Shown: positions 24,621-31,865, counted from the first letter of the stretch. The stretch: DNA of 64,000 nt from Streptomyces chattanoogensis (GCF_001294335.1 NZ_LGKG01000113.1:1-64000), one strand, 5' to 3'. Numbers and translations: made by a program. The notes: a model not told the origin generated them from the letters alone.

Positions 24621-25286
24621 TCACAGACCACGGCGCGGGGCCCCGTCCCCCAGGCACAGCTCCGCGGCCCCGCTCTGCAGCAGTGTGTGGACGAACAGCA
24701 GCTCCGTGCCGCCGCGGGAGGCGGCCGCGATCCGGTGCGGCGTCAGCGAGTCGAAGTGCGCGGCGTCCCCCGGATCCAGCACATGCACCGCCTCACCGAG
24801 CGTCAGCCGCAGCCGCCCCTTGAGGACGTACAGCCATTCCTCGCCCGGATGCACCCGCACCAGCTCACCCTGCGCCCGCTGCGGCACATGCACCCGCAGC
24901 GCCTGCATCGCCCGCCCGGCACCGCCCACGGTCCAGTACGTCCAGCCGCCGGCCTCCGAGGGTTCCGTACGGCCGGCCCGCAGGATCGGGTCCCGCTCCG
25001 GCGCGGTCTCGCCGAGCAGGTCGGATACCGTGGTTCCGTACGTACGGGCCAGGGCCAGCAGCATCGGCAGCGACGGCTGGCGCCGGCCGGTCTCCAGCCG
25101 GGACAGATGCGCGGGCGACAGCCCGACCCGCCGCGCCGCGGTCTCCAGCGTCAGCCCGCTGCGCCGCCGCAGGTCACGCAGCCGGGGCGCGACGGTGGGC
25201 AGCTCCCCGGGGCCGAGACCGGGAGCGGGGTCGGGCGAGGTGCCCGGAGGGCCGTCGGGAGGCTCGGCAGGGTCCGTGTCCGTCAT
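24621..25286 (-). CDS. XRE-family regulator with C-terminal cupin domain
   Basis: A 221-residue regulator. It has a disordered Pro/Gly-rich N-terminus (1-30), an XRE helix-turn-helix (about 32-90: LRDLRRRSGLTLETAARRVG, LSPAHLSRLETGRRQPSLPM), then a cupin (about 125-205: VHPGEEWLYVLKGRLRLTLG, LDPGDAAHFDSLTPHR). This architecture is that of SutR/PuuR-like regulators sensing small metabolites. An exceptional inverted repeat lies just upstream, so autoregulation is likely. It is co-directional with the small membrane protein gene. Confidence 0.88.
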   Translation of the reverse strand: MTDTDPAEPPDGPPGTSPDPAPGLGPGELPTVAPRLRDLRRRSGLTLETAARRVGLSPAHLSRLETGRRQPSLPMLLALARTYGTTVSDLLGETAPERDPILRAGRTEPSEAGGWTYWTVGGAGRAMQALRVHVPQRAQGELVRVHPGEEWLYVLKGRLRLTLGEAVHVLDPGDAAHFDSLTPHRIAAASRGGTELLFVHTLLQSGAAELCLGDGAPRRGL

Positions 25287-25308
25287 GTTCCCGGTATAAC
25301 GAGCCCTC

Positions 25309-25342
25309 GCCTAAGAGGCAAAGATTTTGCCTCTTAGGCAAA
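25309..25342. promoter_or_regulatory. Large perfect inverted repeat upstream of the XRE/cupin gene
   Basis: GCCTAAGAGGCAAA (25309-25322) and TTTGCCTCTTAGGC (25326-25339) are perfect 14-bp arms around GAT. Each arm is itself a dyad (GCCT-AAG-AGGC), and TTTGCCT-CTT-AGGCAAA (25326-25342) is a perfect 17-bp palindrome. Two operator dyads with centres 20 bp apart therefore sit 23-56 bp before the start codon. Confidence 0.75.
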
Positions 25343-25499
25343 GGCGCGGCATCCCCCGTGATCGGTCGGCGCCGGGCGCAACCCGGGCGCGGTGCGAGGG
25401 GAACCGGCAGGTGCGGAAGGGGAGTTGAGTGAGCCCTTCCTGCCACGGCTGTGGCTGCCGGCACAGACCGTGCCACGGTCCGCGTGCGATGATCGCGCC

Positions 25500-26315
25500 A
25501 TGACACAGGACACACGCGACACTTCCGACAATGATTACCTTCTGGACAACCGGCAGGCCGAGGCGGGGGAGCGGTTCACCGCGCTGTCGGCGCTCTTCGA
25601 CCCGTCGACGTTCCGGCACTTCGAGACGGTCGGGGTCGGCGAGGGGTGGCGGTGCTGGGAGATCGGCGCCGGCGGGCCCGCCACGCCGGCCTGGCTGGCC
25701 GAGCGTGTCGGCCCGACCGGGCGCGTGGTGGCCACCGACATCGACACCTCCTGGATGCGGGAGGCGGCGGGCTTCGAGGTGCTGCGCCACGACGTGGCGG
25801 CCGAGGAGCCCCCGGCCGGGGGCCCGTTCGACCTGATCCACGCCCGGCTCGTACTGGTCCACGTCGCCGACCGCGACAAGGCCCTGCGGTCGATGGTCGA
25901 GGCGCTTCGCCCCGGCGGGTGGCTGGTGCTGGAGGACGGCGACCCGGCGTTGCTGCCGCTGATCTGCCCCGACGAGTACGGACCCGAGCAGGAGCTGGCC
26001 AACAGGCTGCGCCGCGGCTGCCGTGAGCTGCTGCGGCAGCGCGGCGCGGATCTGGCGTACGGGCGCAAGCTGCCGCGGCTGCTGCGCGAGGCCGGGCTGG
26101 CCGACGTCGAGGCCGATGCCTACTTCCCGATCACCTCGCCCGCGTGCACCGCGCTGGAGGAGGCCACCGTCCGCCAGGTCCGCGACAAGCTCGTTGCCGC
26201 GGGGCTGGCCACCGACGACGAGATCGACCGGCACCTGGCCAACATCGCCGCGGGCGGCCTCGACCTGGGCACCGCGCCGATGATCTCCGCCTGGGGCCGC
26301 CGCCCGGCGGCCTGA
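25500..26315 (+). CDS. Class I SAM-dependent methyltransferase
   Basis: A 271-residue methyltransferase. Motif I is WRCWEIGAGGPATPAWLAER (about residues 50-70), followed by VVATDIDTSWM (motif II), DLIHARLVLVHVADRDKAL (motif IV region) and RPGGWLVLEDGD (motif V). The N-terminal DTSDNDYLLDNRQAEAGERF resembles natural-product and small-molecule methyltransferases. The ATG at 25500 has a weak ribosome site. It is divergent from the XRE/cupin gene, so it may be controlled by the inverted repeat. Substrate unknown. Confidence 0.82.
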   Translation: MTQDTRDTSDNDYLLDNRQAEAGERFTALSALFDPSTFRHFETVGVGEGWRCWEIGAGGPATPAWLAERVGPTGRVVATDIDTSWMREAAGFEVLRHDVAAEEPPAGGPFDLIHARLVLVHVADRDKALRSMVEALRPGGWLVLEDGDPALLPLICPDEYGPEQELANRLRRGCRELLRQRGADLAYGRKLPRLLREAGLADVEADAYFPITSPACTALEEATVRQVRDKLVAAGLATDDEIDRHLANIAAGGLDLGTAPMISAWGRRPAA

Positions 26316-26478
26316 GGGGCTGTCCCGAGCCGGGATCACGCCGCCGTTGCGGTCGCGGCGGGGACGGGGCGGGGCGGGGGACGAGGCGGGATCCGAGGTG
26401 GGGATCCTGTGAACTCCTGGGAAACTTAGGCCTGTTGGGATTGACAGGCTCATGTCTACGCGCGTCATGCTGGACGGT

Positions 26479-26928
26479 ATGAGAATCCCCCCACGGATCA
26501 CCAGGATCGGCGCCGCCGGCGCCCTCGCCTCGGCCCTGCTCATCGGCGGCACCGCGGTCGCCGCCACACCGGCGGTCGCCACCCCGCACCAGGTCACCGC
26601 GTACGCCGCGACGGCGCACGCCACGCCGGTGCACGTGAACGCCGTCGGCAACATCTGCTACTCCAAGCTGCCCTCCCAGGCCCACGACACCCTGGACCTG
26701 ATCGGCAAGGGCGGGCCCTTCCCGTACCCGAAGGACGGCACCGTCTTCGACAACCGCGAAGGCATCCTCCCGGCCCAGAACACCGGCTACTACCACGAGT
26801 ACACCGTCGTCACTCCCGGCTCTCCCGACCGCGGTGCGCGGCGCATCGTGACTGGTGAGAAGAAGAACGAGGACTACTACACCGCCGACCACTACCGGAC
26901 GTTCGACCTCGTCGACTTCAACTGCTGA
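26479..26928 (+). CDS. Secreted guanyl-specific ribonuclease (RNase Sa family)
   Basis: A 149-residue secreted RNase of the N1/T1/Sa family, cutting 3' of G. A signal peptide (IPPRITRIGAAGALASALLI...AVAATPAVA) is followed by a mature part with the family cysteines (NICYSKLP, DFNC), the catalytic Glu in TGYYHEYTVVTPG, Arg in GARRIVTG and His in TADHYRTF. ATG 26479 opens a standard signal peptide; ATGs at 26452 and 26470 are possible. A TTGACA at 26441-26446 may be its -35. It is followed by a tandem repeat and a terminator. Confidence 0.92.
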   Translation: MRIPPRITRIGAAGALASALLIGGTAVAATPAVATPHQVTAYAATAHATPVHVNAVGNICYSKLPSQAHDTLDLIGKGGPFPYPKDGTVFDNREGILPAQNTGYYHEYTVVTPGSPDRGARRIVTGEKKNEDYYTADHYRTFDLVDFNC

Positions 26929-26947
26929 GGCCACGGGACAGCGAGAG

Positions 26948-27037
26948 AACCGCTTCACGCACAACCGCTTCACGCAGAACCGCTTCACGCAGAACCGCTT
27001 CACGCAGAGCCGATTCACACGGAACCGCTTCATTCGA
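26948..27037 (+). repeat. Six-copy 15-bp tandem repeat after the RNase gene
   Basis: The unit AACCGCTTCACGCAG repeats six times with no spacers. Copies 1-4 are nearly identical; copies 5-6 are degenerate. It lies 20 bp after the RNase stop and just before its terminator. In one plus-strand frame it reads NRFTQ repeats, but no start or ribosome site supports translation. Confidence 0.9.
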
Positions 27038-27042
27038 GAACC

Positions 27043-27078
27043 GCGGCGGCCGGGGGGCACAGGCACCCCGGCCGCCGC
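27043..27078 (+). terminator. Terminator of the RNase gene
   Basis: GCGGCGGCCGGGG (27043-27055) pairs with CCCCGGCCGCCGC (27066-27078), a perfect 13-bp stem with a 10-nt loop. Confidence 0.8.
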
Positions 27079-27456
27079 CGTGCTGTGTCCGGACCCGGAC
27101 TGTCGGTTCCGCCCATTCTTGGCGGAAGGGGGGTGCGGGGGCGCACCCCCGGGGGAGGATTGTCAGGGGATGCCGGTAGCGTTTCGGTGGAAACGAGGAG
27201 TGGGCGGGCATCGGCGGCGAAGAGACCATGTAGTGGTCAGTGCCATCCAGCGGAAAGTGCCGGGCAGCGGTCGCGCCGTGGAGCGGCCGGTGGCCGTGAC
27301 GCGGCCCGTGGCCAGGGCACGGTCCCTGACGTGAGGTGGCTGGTCGCCACGACGTGGTCGGTTGCTTTCGCGCGCCCCAGGAAGTGCGGTCATCGCCGTC
27401 GGGTACGGCGAGCGGCGGCATGGAGCGTTGGAGACAAGGAAGGACGGCGAACTGCC
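27079..27456. other. Gap upstream of KDPG aldolase, no gene seen
   Basis: These 378 bp have open frames only of the chance GC-rich kind. A short hairpin GTTTC-GGTG-GAAAC lies near 27180-27193. No clear promoter, operator or known RNA was recognised. Confidence 0.4.
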
Positions 27457-28125
27457 GTGTATCGCTGGGAGATCACCCGGGCCGCGCTGGCGCAGCGGGT
27501 TTTCGCCATCGTCCGCAGCACGACGTACGACGAGGCGAGCGCCACCGCCGACACCCTGCTGTCGGCCGGCATCACCAGCCTGGAGATATCCCTGACCACG
27601 CCGTTCGCGCTGGAGGCGGTCACCACCCTCAGCCGGGAGCTGGGCGAGGACGCGGTCATCGGCGCGGGCACGGTCCTTGACGCGGTGTCGGCCCGGATGG
27701 CGGTGGACGCCGGCGCCCGTTACCTGGTCTCGCCGAGCCTGGACGCCGAGGTCATCCGTACGGGCCACCGCTACGGCGTCCCGGTCTTCCCCGGTGTGTC
27801 GACGCCGACCGAAATGGTCCGCGCGCTCGAGCTCGGCGCGGACGCCCTCAAGCTGTTTCCCGCCTCCGCGCACCACCCCTCCTGGATACGGGACGTCCGC
27901 GCCGCCCTGCCCCAGGTGCCGCTGCTGCCGACGGGCGGGGTGACGGTCGAGGACGCGCCGGACTGGATCGCGGCGGGCGCGGTCGCCGTCGGCATGGGCG
28001 CCGAGCTCTCCGAAGGCGACCGCGACACCGTCGCCAAGCGCGCCGCCGACCTCGTCGCCCGCCTCGCCGAAGCCGCCCCCGACCACCAGGCGCCCGGCGT
28101 CACGGCCGAGCTGTACCGCGGCTGA
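27457..28125 (+). CDS. eda: Bifunctional KHG/KDPG aldolase
   Basis: A 222-residue class I aldolase cleaving 2-keto-3-deoxy-6-phosphogluconate (and 4-hydroxy-2-oxoglutarate). Family marks are the RVFAIVRSTTYDEA N-terminus, LEISLTTPFAL, GAGTVLDAVSARMAVDAGAR, the PSLDAEV segment, the Schiff-base Lys in LGADALKLFPASAH, and the PTGGVTVED phosphate site. The GTG at 27457 follows AAGGAAGGAC. It stands alone; no dehydratase or sugar kinase of an Entner-Doudoroff set is adjacent, so its substrate source is unclear. Confidence 0.9.
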   Translation: MYRWEITRAALAQRVFAIVRSTTYDEASATADTLLSAGITSLEISLTTPFALEAVTTLSRELGEDAVIGAGTVLDAVSARMAVDAGARYLVSPSLDAEVIRTGHRYGVPVFPGVSTPTEMVRALELGADALKLFPASAHHPSWIRDVRAALPQVPLLPTGGVTVEDAPDWIAAGAVAVGMGAELSEGDRDTVAKRAADLVARLAEAAPDHQAPGVTAELYRG

Positions 28126-28151
28126 GGAATGCTCCGGTCCCGGTCCCGGAC

Positions 28152-28207
28152 GCGGGCAGCTCACCGACGCCCTCGCAAGGGGAGTGACGACCGATGAGCT
28201 GCCCGCG
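28152..28207 (+). promoter_or_regulatory. 12-13-bp stem masking a small-ORF start, or eda terminator
   Basis: GCGGGCAGCTCA (28152-28163) pairs perfectly with TGAGCTGCCCGC (28195-28206), plus one further C-G pair. The 31-nt loop contains GGGGAG, and the right arm covers the ATG at 28194. It may simply terminate the eda transcript. Confidence 0.5.
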
Positions 28208-28346
28208 CCCCGTCCCGCCCCGTCCCCAGCGGTACGACACCGCCATGCGCTTCTGCATGCCCCGGGCACGCCCTTCCCACGACGGCACCGGGCCCTGCGG
28301 CTGCCTCCCCTCCCGCTGGCCGGTCAAGCACTTCACCAAGACGTAA
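28194..28346 (+). CDS. Possible 50-residue Cys-containing peptide
   Basis: ATG 28194 has GGGGAG 10 bases upstream and opens a 50-codon frame (MSCPRPVPPRPQRYDTAMRF..., with CGC and a basic C-terminus HFTKT). It lies in the 330-bp gap between eda and the PheC-like gene. The start and ribosome site fall within a stable hairpin, so translation would need unfolding. There is no known family; it could be a chance frame. Confidence 0.25.
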   Translation: MSCPRPVPPRPQRYDTAMRFCMPRARPSHDGTGPCGCLPSRWPVKHFTKT

Positions 28347-28392
28347 GCCTCTGCCACCCTGATCGTCCCGATCGCATGATCACGCTCGTACC

Positions 28393-28460
28393 GCAGTGGT
28401 CACCATGCCGCAGTAGTCCCCATGCCACCGTAGTCACCGTGCCGCAGGAGTCACCATGAA
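28393..28460 (+). repeat. Four 17-bp tandem copies of a start-codon context
   Basis: A unit like GCAGKAGTCACCATGCC repeats four times exactly, placing ATG, ATG, GTG and ATG at 28405, 28422, 28439 and 28456. Only the last copy keeps AGGAG and is the real start of the PheC-like gene; a frame from the first stops at once. Confidence 0.85.
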
Positions 28461-29292
28461 GCGCGCCGCCACGCTGTCCGCTCTCGCCGGTCTGCTCACT
28501 CTCACCGCCGCCGCCCCCTCGCCCGCCACCACCCCCGCACCCACACCGGGTTCCGCCCCCACGGCCGCCGCCCGGCACCCGGGGGCCACGTTGCTGGACG
28601 CCGTCCCCCGGCGCGGGGTGCTGCGTGTCTGCACCACCGGCGACTACCGCCCCTTCACCTACCGCGACTCCAAGACCGGCAAGTACAGCGGCGTCGACAT
28701 CCAGATGGCCCGGGACCTCGCCAAGAGCCTGGACGCCAAGCCGCGTTACGTTGCCACGACGTGGGCCCGCCTCGTCGGCGACCTCGCGGCCGGCCGCTGC
28801 GACATCGGCATGGGCGGCGTCTCCCTCACCCTTGCGCGGGCCCGCGCCGCGTACTTCAGCGAGCCCACCCGTACGGACGGCAAGACACCCATCGTCCGCT
28901 GCGCCGACAAGGACAAGTACCGGACGCTGGAGGAGATCGACCGCCCCGGGACAAAGGTCGTCGTGAATCCCGGAGGCACCAACGAGGAGTTCGCCCGCGC
29001 ACACATCAAGCGCGCCACCCTCACCGTGCACCCCGACAACACCACGATCTTCGACGAGATCATCGCCGGCCGCGCGGACGTGATGATGACGGACGCGAGC
29101 GAGACCCGCTACCAGGCCAAGATCCACCCCGAACTGTGCTCGGTCCACCCCGACAAGCCGTTCACCTTCTCCGAGAAGGCCTATGTACTGCCGCGCGGCG
29201 ACGAGGAGTTCAAGGCGTATGTGGATCAGTGGGTGCATCTGGCCACGCACGACGGGACGTACCGGAAGTACGAGGATGCGTGGATGAAGTGA
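28456..29292 (+). CDS. Secreted cyclohexadienyl dehydratase-like protein (PheC family)
   Basis: A 278-residue protein with the periplasmic-binding-protein fold. After a signal peptide (residues 1-20), an Ala/Pro/Thr-rich linker and GVLRVCTTGDYRPFTYRDSK, it keeps long blocks of cyclohexadienyl dehydratase PheC: DGKTPIVRC, VVVNPGGTNEEFARAHIK with the catalytic-region Glu, HPDNTTIFDEIIAG, and MMTDASETRYQAKIHPELCS. These residues distinguish PheC, which dehydrates prephenate or arogenate, from ordinary amino-acid binding proteins. No ABC permease is adjacent. The alternative is a solute-binding protein without transport partners. Confidence 0.75.
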   Translation: MKRAATLSALAGLLTLTAAAPSPATTPAPTPGSAPTAAARHPGATLLDAVPRRGVLRVCTTGDYRPFTYRDSKTGKYSGVDIQMARDLAKSLDAKPRYVATTWARLVGDLAAGRCDIGMGGVSLTLARARAAYFSEPTRTDGKTPIVRCADKDKYRTLEEIDRPGTKVVVNPGGTNEEFARAHIKRATLTVHPDNTTIFDEIIAGRADVMMTDASETRYQAKIHPELCSVHPDKPFTFSEKAYVLPRGDEEFKAYVDQWVHLATHDGTYRKYEDAWMK

Positions 29293-29308
29293 GGGGGGTG
29301 GGGTGAGC

Positions 29309-29398
29309 GGGCGCGCCGGTGGTCAGGGCCACCTCGTGCACCGCCTCGACATCGTCCACCTCGATCCTCAGGTCGGGCACGATGCGGCGTACGGACAG
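29309..29398 (-). pseudogene. VOC (glyoxalase-fold) protein relic with internal deletion
   Basis: The minus strand from 29398 reads LSVRRIVPDLRIEVDDVEAVHEVAL (with CTG where a start would be), preceded by AAGGAG. 'VRRIVPDL' is the usual N-terminus of streptomycete VOC proteins, and 'IEVDDVEAVH' belongs about 60 residues later in the same family, so the middle is missing. The rest of the 353-bp gap (29293-29645) holds no gene. Confidence 0.5.
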
Positions 29399-29574
29399 GG
29401 GTGCTCCTTGGGCGGGGGCTTCGATGGGCGGGGTTCGATGATGATGTCTTGAGGGGGCGTCAGGGGGGACGCAAGCGAGGGGAAGCGATGGGAAACCCCG
29501 GAACCCTGGAACCCAAGGAGGAAGAGCGTGCAGGTGGGCGACGTGAGGTGAGGGAACGGGTGTGACCGGCTACG

Positions 29575-29616
29575 TATCCCTATCCCTATCCCTGTGCCTA
29601 TGCCTATCCCTACGCC
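29575..29616 (+). repeat. Seven-copy hexanucleotide repeat
   Basis: TATCCC and its variants (TGTGCC, TATGCC, TACGCC) repeat seven times in phase, 30 bp upstream of the SDR start at 29646. It is a simple-sequence repeat in the probable leader. Confidence 0.85.
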
Positions 29617-29645
29617 TGGCCACCATCCGCCCCAGGAGCCTCCGT

Positions 29646-30425
29646 ATGCCTCCCACGCCTGCCCCCTCCGCTCCCACCGATCCCGACCCCGACTTCGCCC
29701 CCACCTCAGATCCCACCCCTGACTCCCCCTCCCCTGTCTCCCTCGTCACCGGTGCCACCCGCGGAATCGGCCGGGAGGTGAGCCGGCAACTGGCGACCCT
29801 CGGGCACACGGTCGTACTGACCGGGCGCTCCCTGGAAGCCGCCGAGTATGTCGCCGGAGAGGTGGCGGAGGAGACGGGGCGTGCCGTCCGGGCGCTGCGC
29901 CTCGATGTGACGGACGAGGGCAGCATTGCCGCCGCCACGGCCCAAGTCGCCCGCCACTACGGCCGGTTGGACGTCCTGGTGAACAACGCGGGCATCCACT
30001 ACGACACCTGGCAGCGTGCCGTCACCGCCGACCTCGCCATCGTCCGGGAGGCGGCCGAGACCAATCTCTACGGGCCATGGCGGATGGCGATCGCCTTTGC
30101 GCCGTTGCTGCGTGCCTCGGCCCATCCGCGACTGGTGAATGTCTCCAGCGAGGCCGGTTCGCTCGCCGGGATGGGCGGCGGTACGCCCGCCTACGCCGCC
30201 TCAAAGGCCGGTCTGAACGCGCTGACCCGGATGCTGGCCGATGAGCTGCGCGCCGACGGAGTGCTGGTCAACGCGGTCTGTCCCGGCTGGGTGGCCACCG
30301 ACATGGGAGGGCCGGGCGGGCGGCCGGTCGCGGAAGGCGCGGCGAGCGTCGTCTACGCCGCGACGCTGCCGGACGACGGTCCGACGGGCGGCTTCTTCCG
30401 CGACGGGCGCCCGCTGCCCTGGTAG
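29646..30425 (+). CDS. Short-chain dehydrogenase/reductase
   Basis: A 259-residue SDR. A Pro/Thr-rich tail of about 35 residues precedes the Rossmann motif VTGATRGIGREVSRQL. NNAGIHYDTW, NVSSEAGSLAGMGG (active Ser) and AYAASKAGLNAL (catalytic Tyr/Lys) follow, so it should be active with NAD(P)H. The ATG at 29646 has CAGGAG upstream; an in-frame GTG at 29562 would encode the hexamer repeat and is unlikely. The C-terminus GGFFRDGRPLPW resembles carbonyl reductase-like SDRs. Substrate unknown. Confidence 0.85.
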   Translation: MPPTPAPSAPTDPDPDFAPTSDPTPDSPSPVSLVTGATRGIGREVSRQLATLGHTVVLTGRSLEAAEYVAGEVAEETGRAVRALRLDVTDEGSIAAATAQVARHYGRLDVLVNNAGIHYDTWQRAVTADLAIVREAAETNLYGPWRMAIAFAPLLRASAHPRLVNVSSEAGSLAGMGGGTPAYAASKAGLNALTRMLADELRADGVLVNAVCPGWVATDMGGPGGRPVAEGAASVVYAATLPDDGPTGGFFRDGRPLPW

Positions 30426-30515
30426 CCGCCGCGGCGCCCGGGTCCGCACCCATGCGTGTGCCCCTGCCGGCGCCCCATGCCCGTACCCCTGCCCGTACCC
30501 CTGCCTGCACCCCCC

Positions 30516-30527
30516 TTGTCCGGACAA
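30516..30527 (+). promoter_or_regulatory. Palindrome in the gntR promoter region
   Basis: TTGTCCGGACAA is a perfect 12-bp palindrome about 50 bp before the GntR gene start. A related TGTTCGGACA lies at the sugar-operon promoter (31776-31785), so both may be operators of this regulator. Confidence 0.5.
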
Positions 30528-30577
30528 TGTGACCTCTGGACTTCCCGTCATGTGCGCGGACGGATACGCTCGCCAGC

Positions 30578-31351
30578 GTGGGGAAACGCGATACAGACGC
30601 CGCGGGCGCCGAGAGCCCTGTCCAGTTCAGCGTGGACCGGAGCAGTCCGGTCCCGTTGTATTTCCAGCTCTCCCAGCAGCTGGAGGCCGCGATCGAGAAC
30701 GGCAGGCTGGCGCCCGGCAGCCTGCTCGGCAACGAGATCGAGCTGGCCGGACGGCTGGGACTGTCCCGGCCGACCGTGCGCCAGGCGATCCAGTCGCTGG
30801 TCGACAAGGGGCTGCTGGTGCGCCGTCGCGGCATCGGCACCCAGGTCGTACACAGCCAGGTCAAGCGCCCGCTGGAGCTGAGCAGCCTCTACGACGACCT
30901 GGAGGCGGCCGGGCAGAAGCCCGCCACCCGGGTGCTGCTCAACACCACCATCGAGGCCGACGCCGAGGTGGCCGCCGCGCTGGGTATCGCCGAGGGCGCG
31001 GAGGTCGCGCTGGTCGAGCGGCTGCGGCTGGCGCATGGTGAGCCCGTGGCGCATCTGCGCAACCATCTTCCCGCCGGGCTGCTGAAGCTGGAGACCGCCG
31101 AGCTGGAGGCGACCGGGCTGTACCGGCTCATGCGGTCCGCGGGGATCACCCTGCACAGCGCCCGTCAGGCCGTCGGCGCGCGGGCCGCCACCGCGGAGGA
31201 GGGTGAGCGGCTGGACGAGCCCGAGGGCGCCCCGCTGCTCACGATGCAGCGCACCACTTTCGACGACACCGGACGCGCGGTGGAGTTCGGCTCCCACGTG
31301 TATCGCGCGTCCCGGTACGCGTTCGAGTTCCAGCTGCTGGTGCGGCCCTGA
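30578..31351 (+). CDS. GntR-family regulator with UTRA domain (HutC subfamily)
   Basis: A 257-residue regulator. The winged HTH (about residues 22-90) has PLYFQLSQQLEAAIENGRLA, LAGRLGLSRPTVRQAIQSLV and LLVRRRGIGTQVV. The C-terminal UTRA ligand domain (about 105-250) ends VEFGSHVYRASRYAFEFQLL, typical of HutC-type repressors of sugar operons. Start GTG 30578. It lies 0.5 kb upstream of the sugar ABC operon in the same direction, and a shared TGTYCGGACA motif points to control of it. The effector is likely the imported sugar or its phosphate. Confidence 0.88.
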   Translation: MGKRDTDAAGAESPVQFSVDRSSPVPLYFQLSQQLEAAIENGRLAPGSLLGNEIELAGRLGLSRPTVRQAIQSLVDKGLLVRRRGIGTQVVHSQVKRPLELSSLYDDLEAAGQKPATRVLLNTTIEADAEVAAALGIAEGAEVALVERLRLAHGEPVAHLRNHLPAGLLKLETAELEATGLYRLMRSAGITLHSARQAVGARAATAEEGERLDEPEGAPLLTMQRTTFDDTGRAVEFGSHVYRASRYAFEFQLLVRP

Positions 31352-31419
31352 ACTCTTAGGGGTTGTTCGAACAGATCCCCTAGGGAATGCGTGGGCCCCT
31401 TGCAGCTCCACAACGCGGC
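31351..31419 (+). repeat. Dispersed intergenic repeat, copy 1
   Basis: About 68 bp at the end of the GntR gene match 53638-53704 in the same orientation, with a few substitutions and short indels. Shared core: a TAGGGG...CCCCTA stem enclosing TGTTCGAACA, then GTGGGCCCCTTGCA and CCACAACGCGGC. It may act as a terminator or be a non-autonomous repeat family. Confidence 0.75.
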
Positions 31420-31775
31420 GGTCCGGGGCGGCATTCCCGGATGGTGGTCCCCGGCGGCATTCCCGTGGCGGCCTCCCCCCTCACGGCGGCATGCCCGCTG
31501 CCGCATGCCGCATGTGCATGCCGCGCGTCGGCCGAGGCCTGCCCATGGCCGCATCCCCGCGACGGCCTTCCCTCAAGCCGCGGCCGCCCCCCGCGCCTTC
31601 GCCGCGCCCCGGCTTCCGTCGATGCGATGAAGCGCCGCGGCGGAGTGGAGCGCATGGGATGCCTCGTCCGTCCTTGAGGTGGTGGTGCGGAGCGGCGGGC
31701 GCCGCGGGCTTTCGGCGCCGGTCCGCCGGACAGCCGCGTCCCGCACCCGCCCCCGAGCCAGGCCAGTCATCAGAA
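31420..31775. other. Gap upstream of the sugar operon, no gene seen
   Basis: Very GC-rich, with several imperfect repeats of GGCGGCATTCCCG and GCCGCATGC. No frame has a convincing start or family signature. Confidence 0.4.
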
Positions 31776-31819
31776 TGTTCGGACAAAGTATTGACGCGGC
31801 TCCGCGCCCGCCGTTAGAT
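31776..31819 (+). promoter_or_regulatory. Sugar-operon promoter with GntR-like operator
   Basis: TTGACG (31791-31796), 17 bp, then TTAGAT (31814-31819) is a good vegetative promoter. TGTTCGGACA (31776-31785) just upstream of the -35 resembles the palindrome at the gntR promoter. Confidence 0.65.
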
Positions 31820-31865
31820 CTGCTCCAGCCGCATTCCGGCGGCCTGGAGCAAAGGCGGTTCCACG

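Noticed and set aside
26948..27037. CRISPR array
   Set aside because: The repeats are 15 bp and directly adjacent with no spacers, and no cas genes are present.
28456..29292. Ordinary amino-acid ABC binding protein
   Set aside because: There is no ABC partner, and the NPGGTNEEFA/HPDNTTIF/MMTDASE blocks are those of PheC rather than HisJ-like proteins.
31365..31385. tRNA T-arm (GTTCGAAC) suggesting a tRNA gene or att site
   Set aside because: The rest of a cloverleaf is absent, and the same block recurs at 53650 inside a stem-loop repeat.
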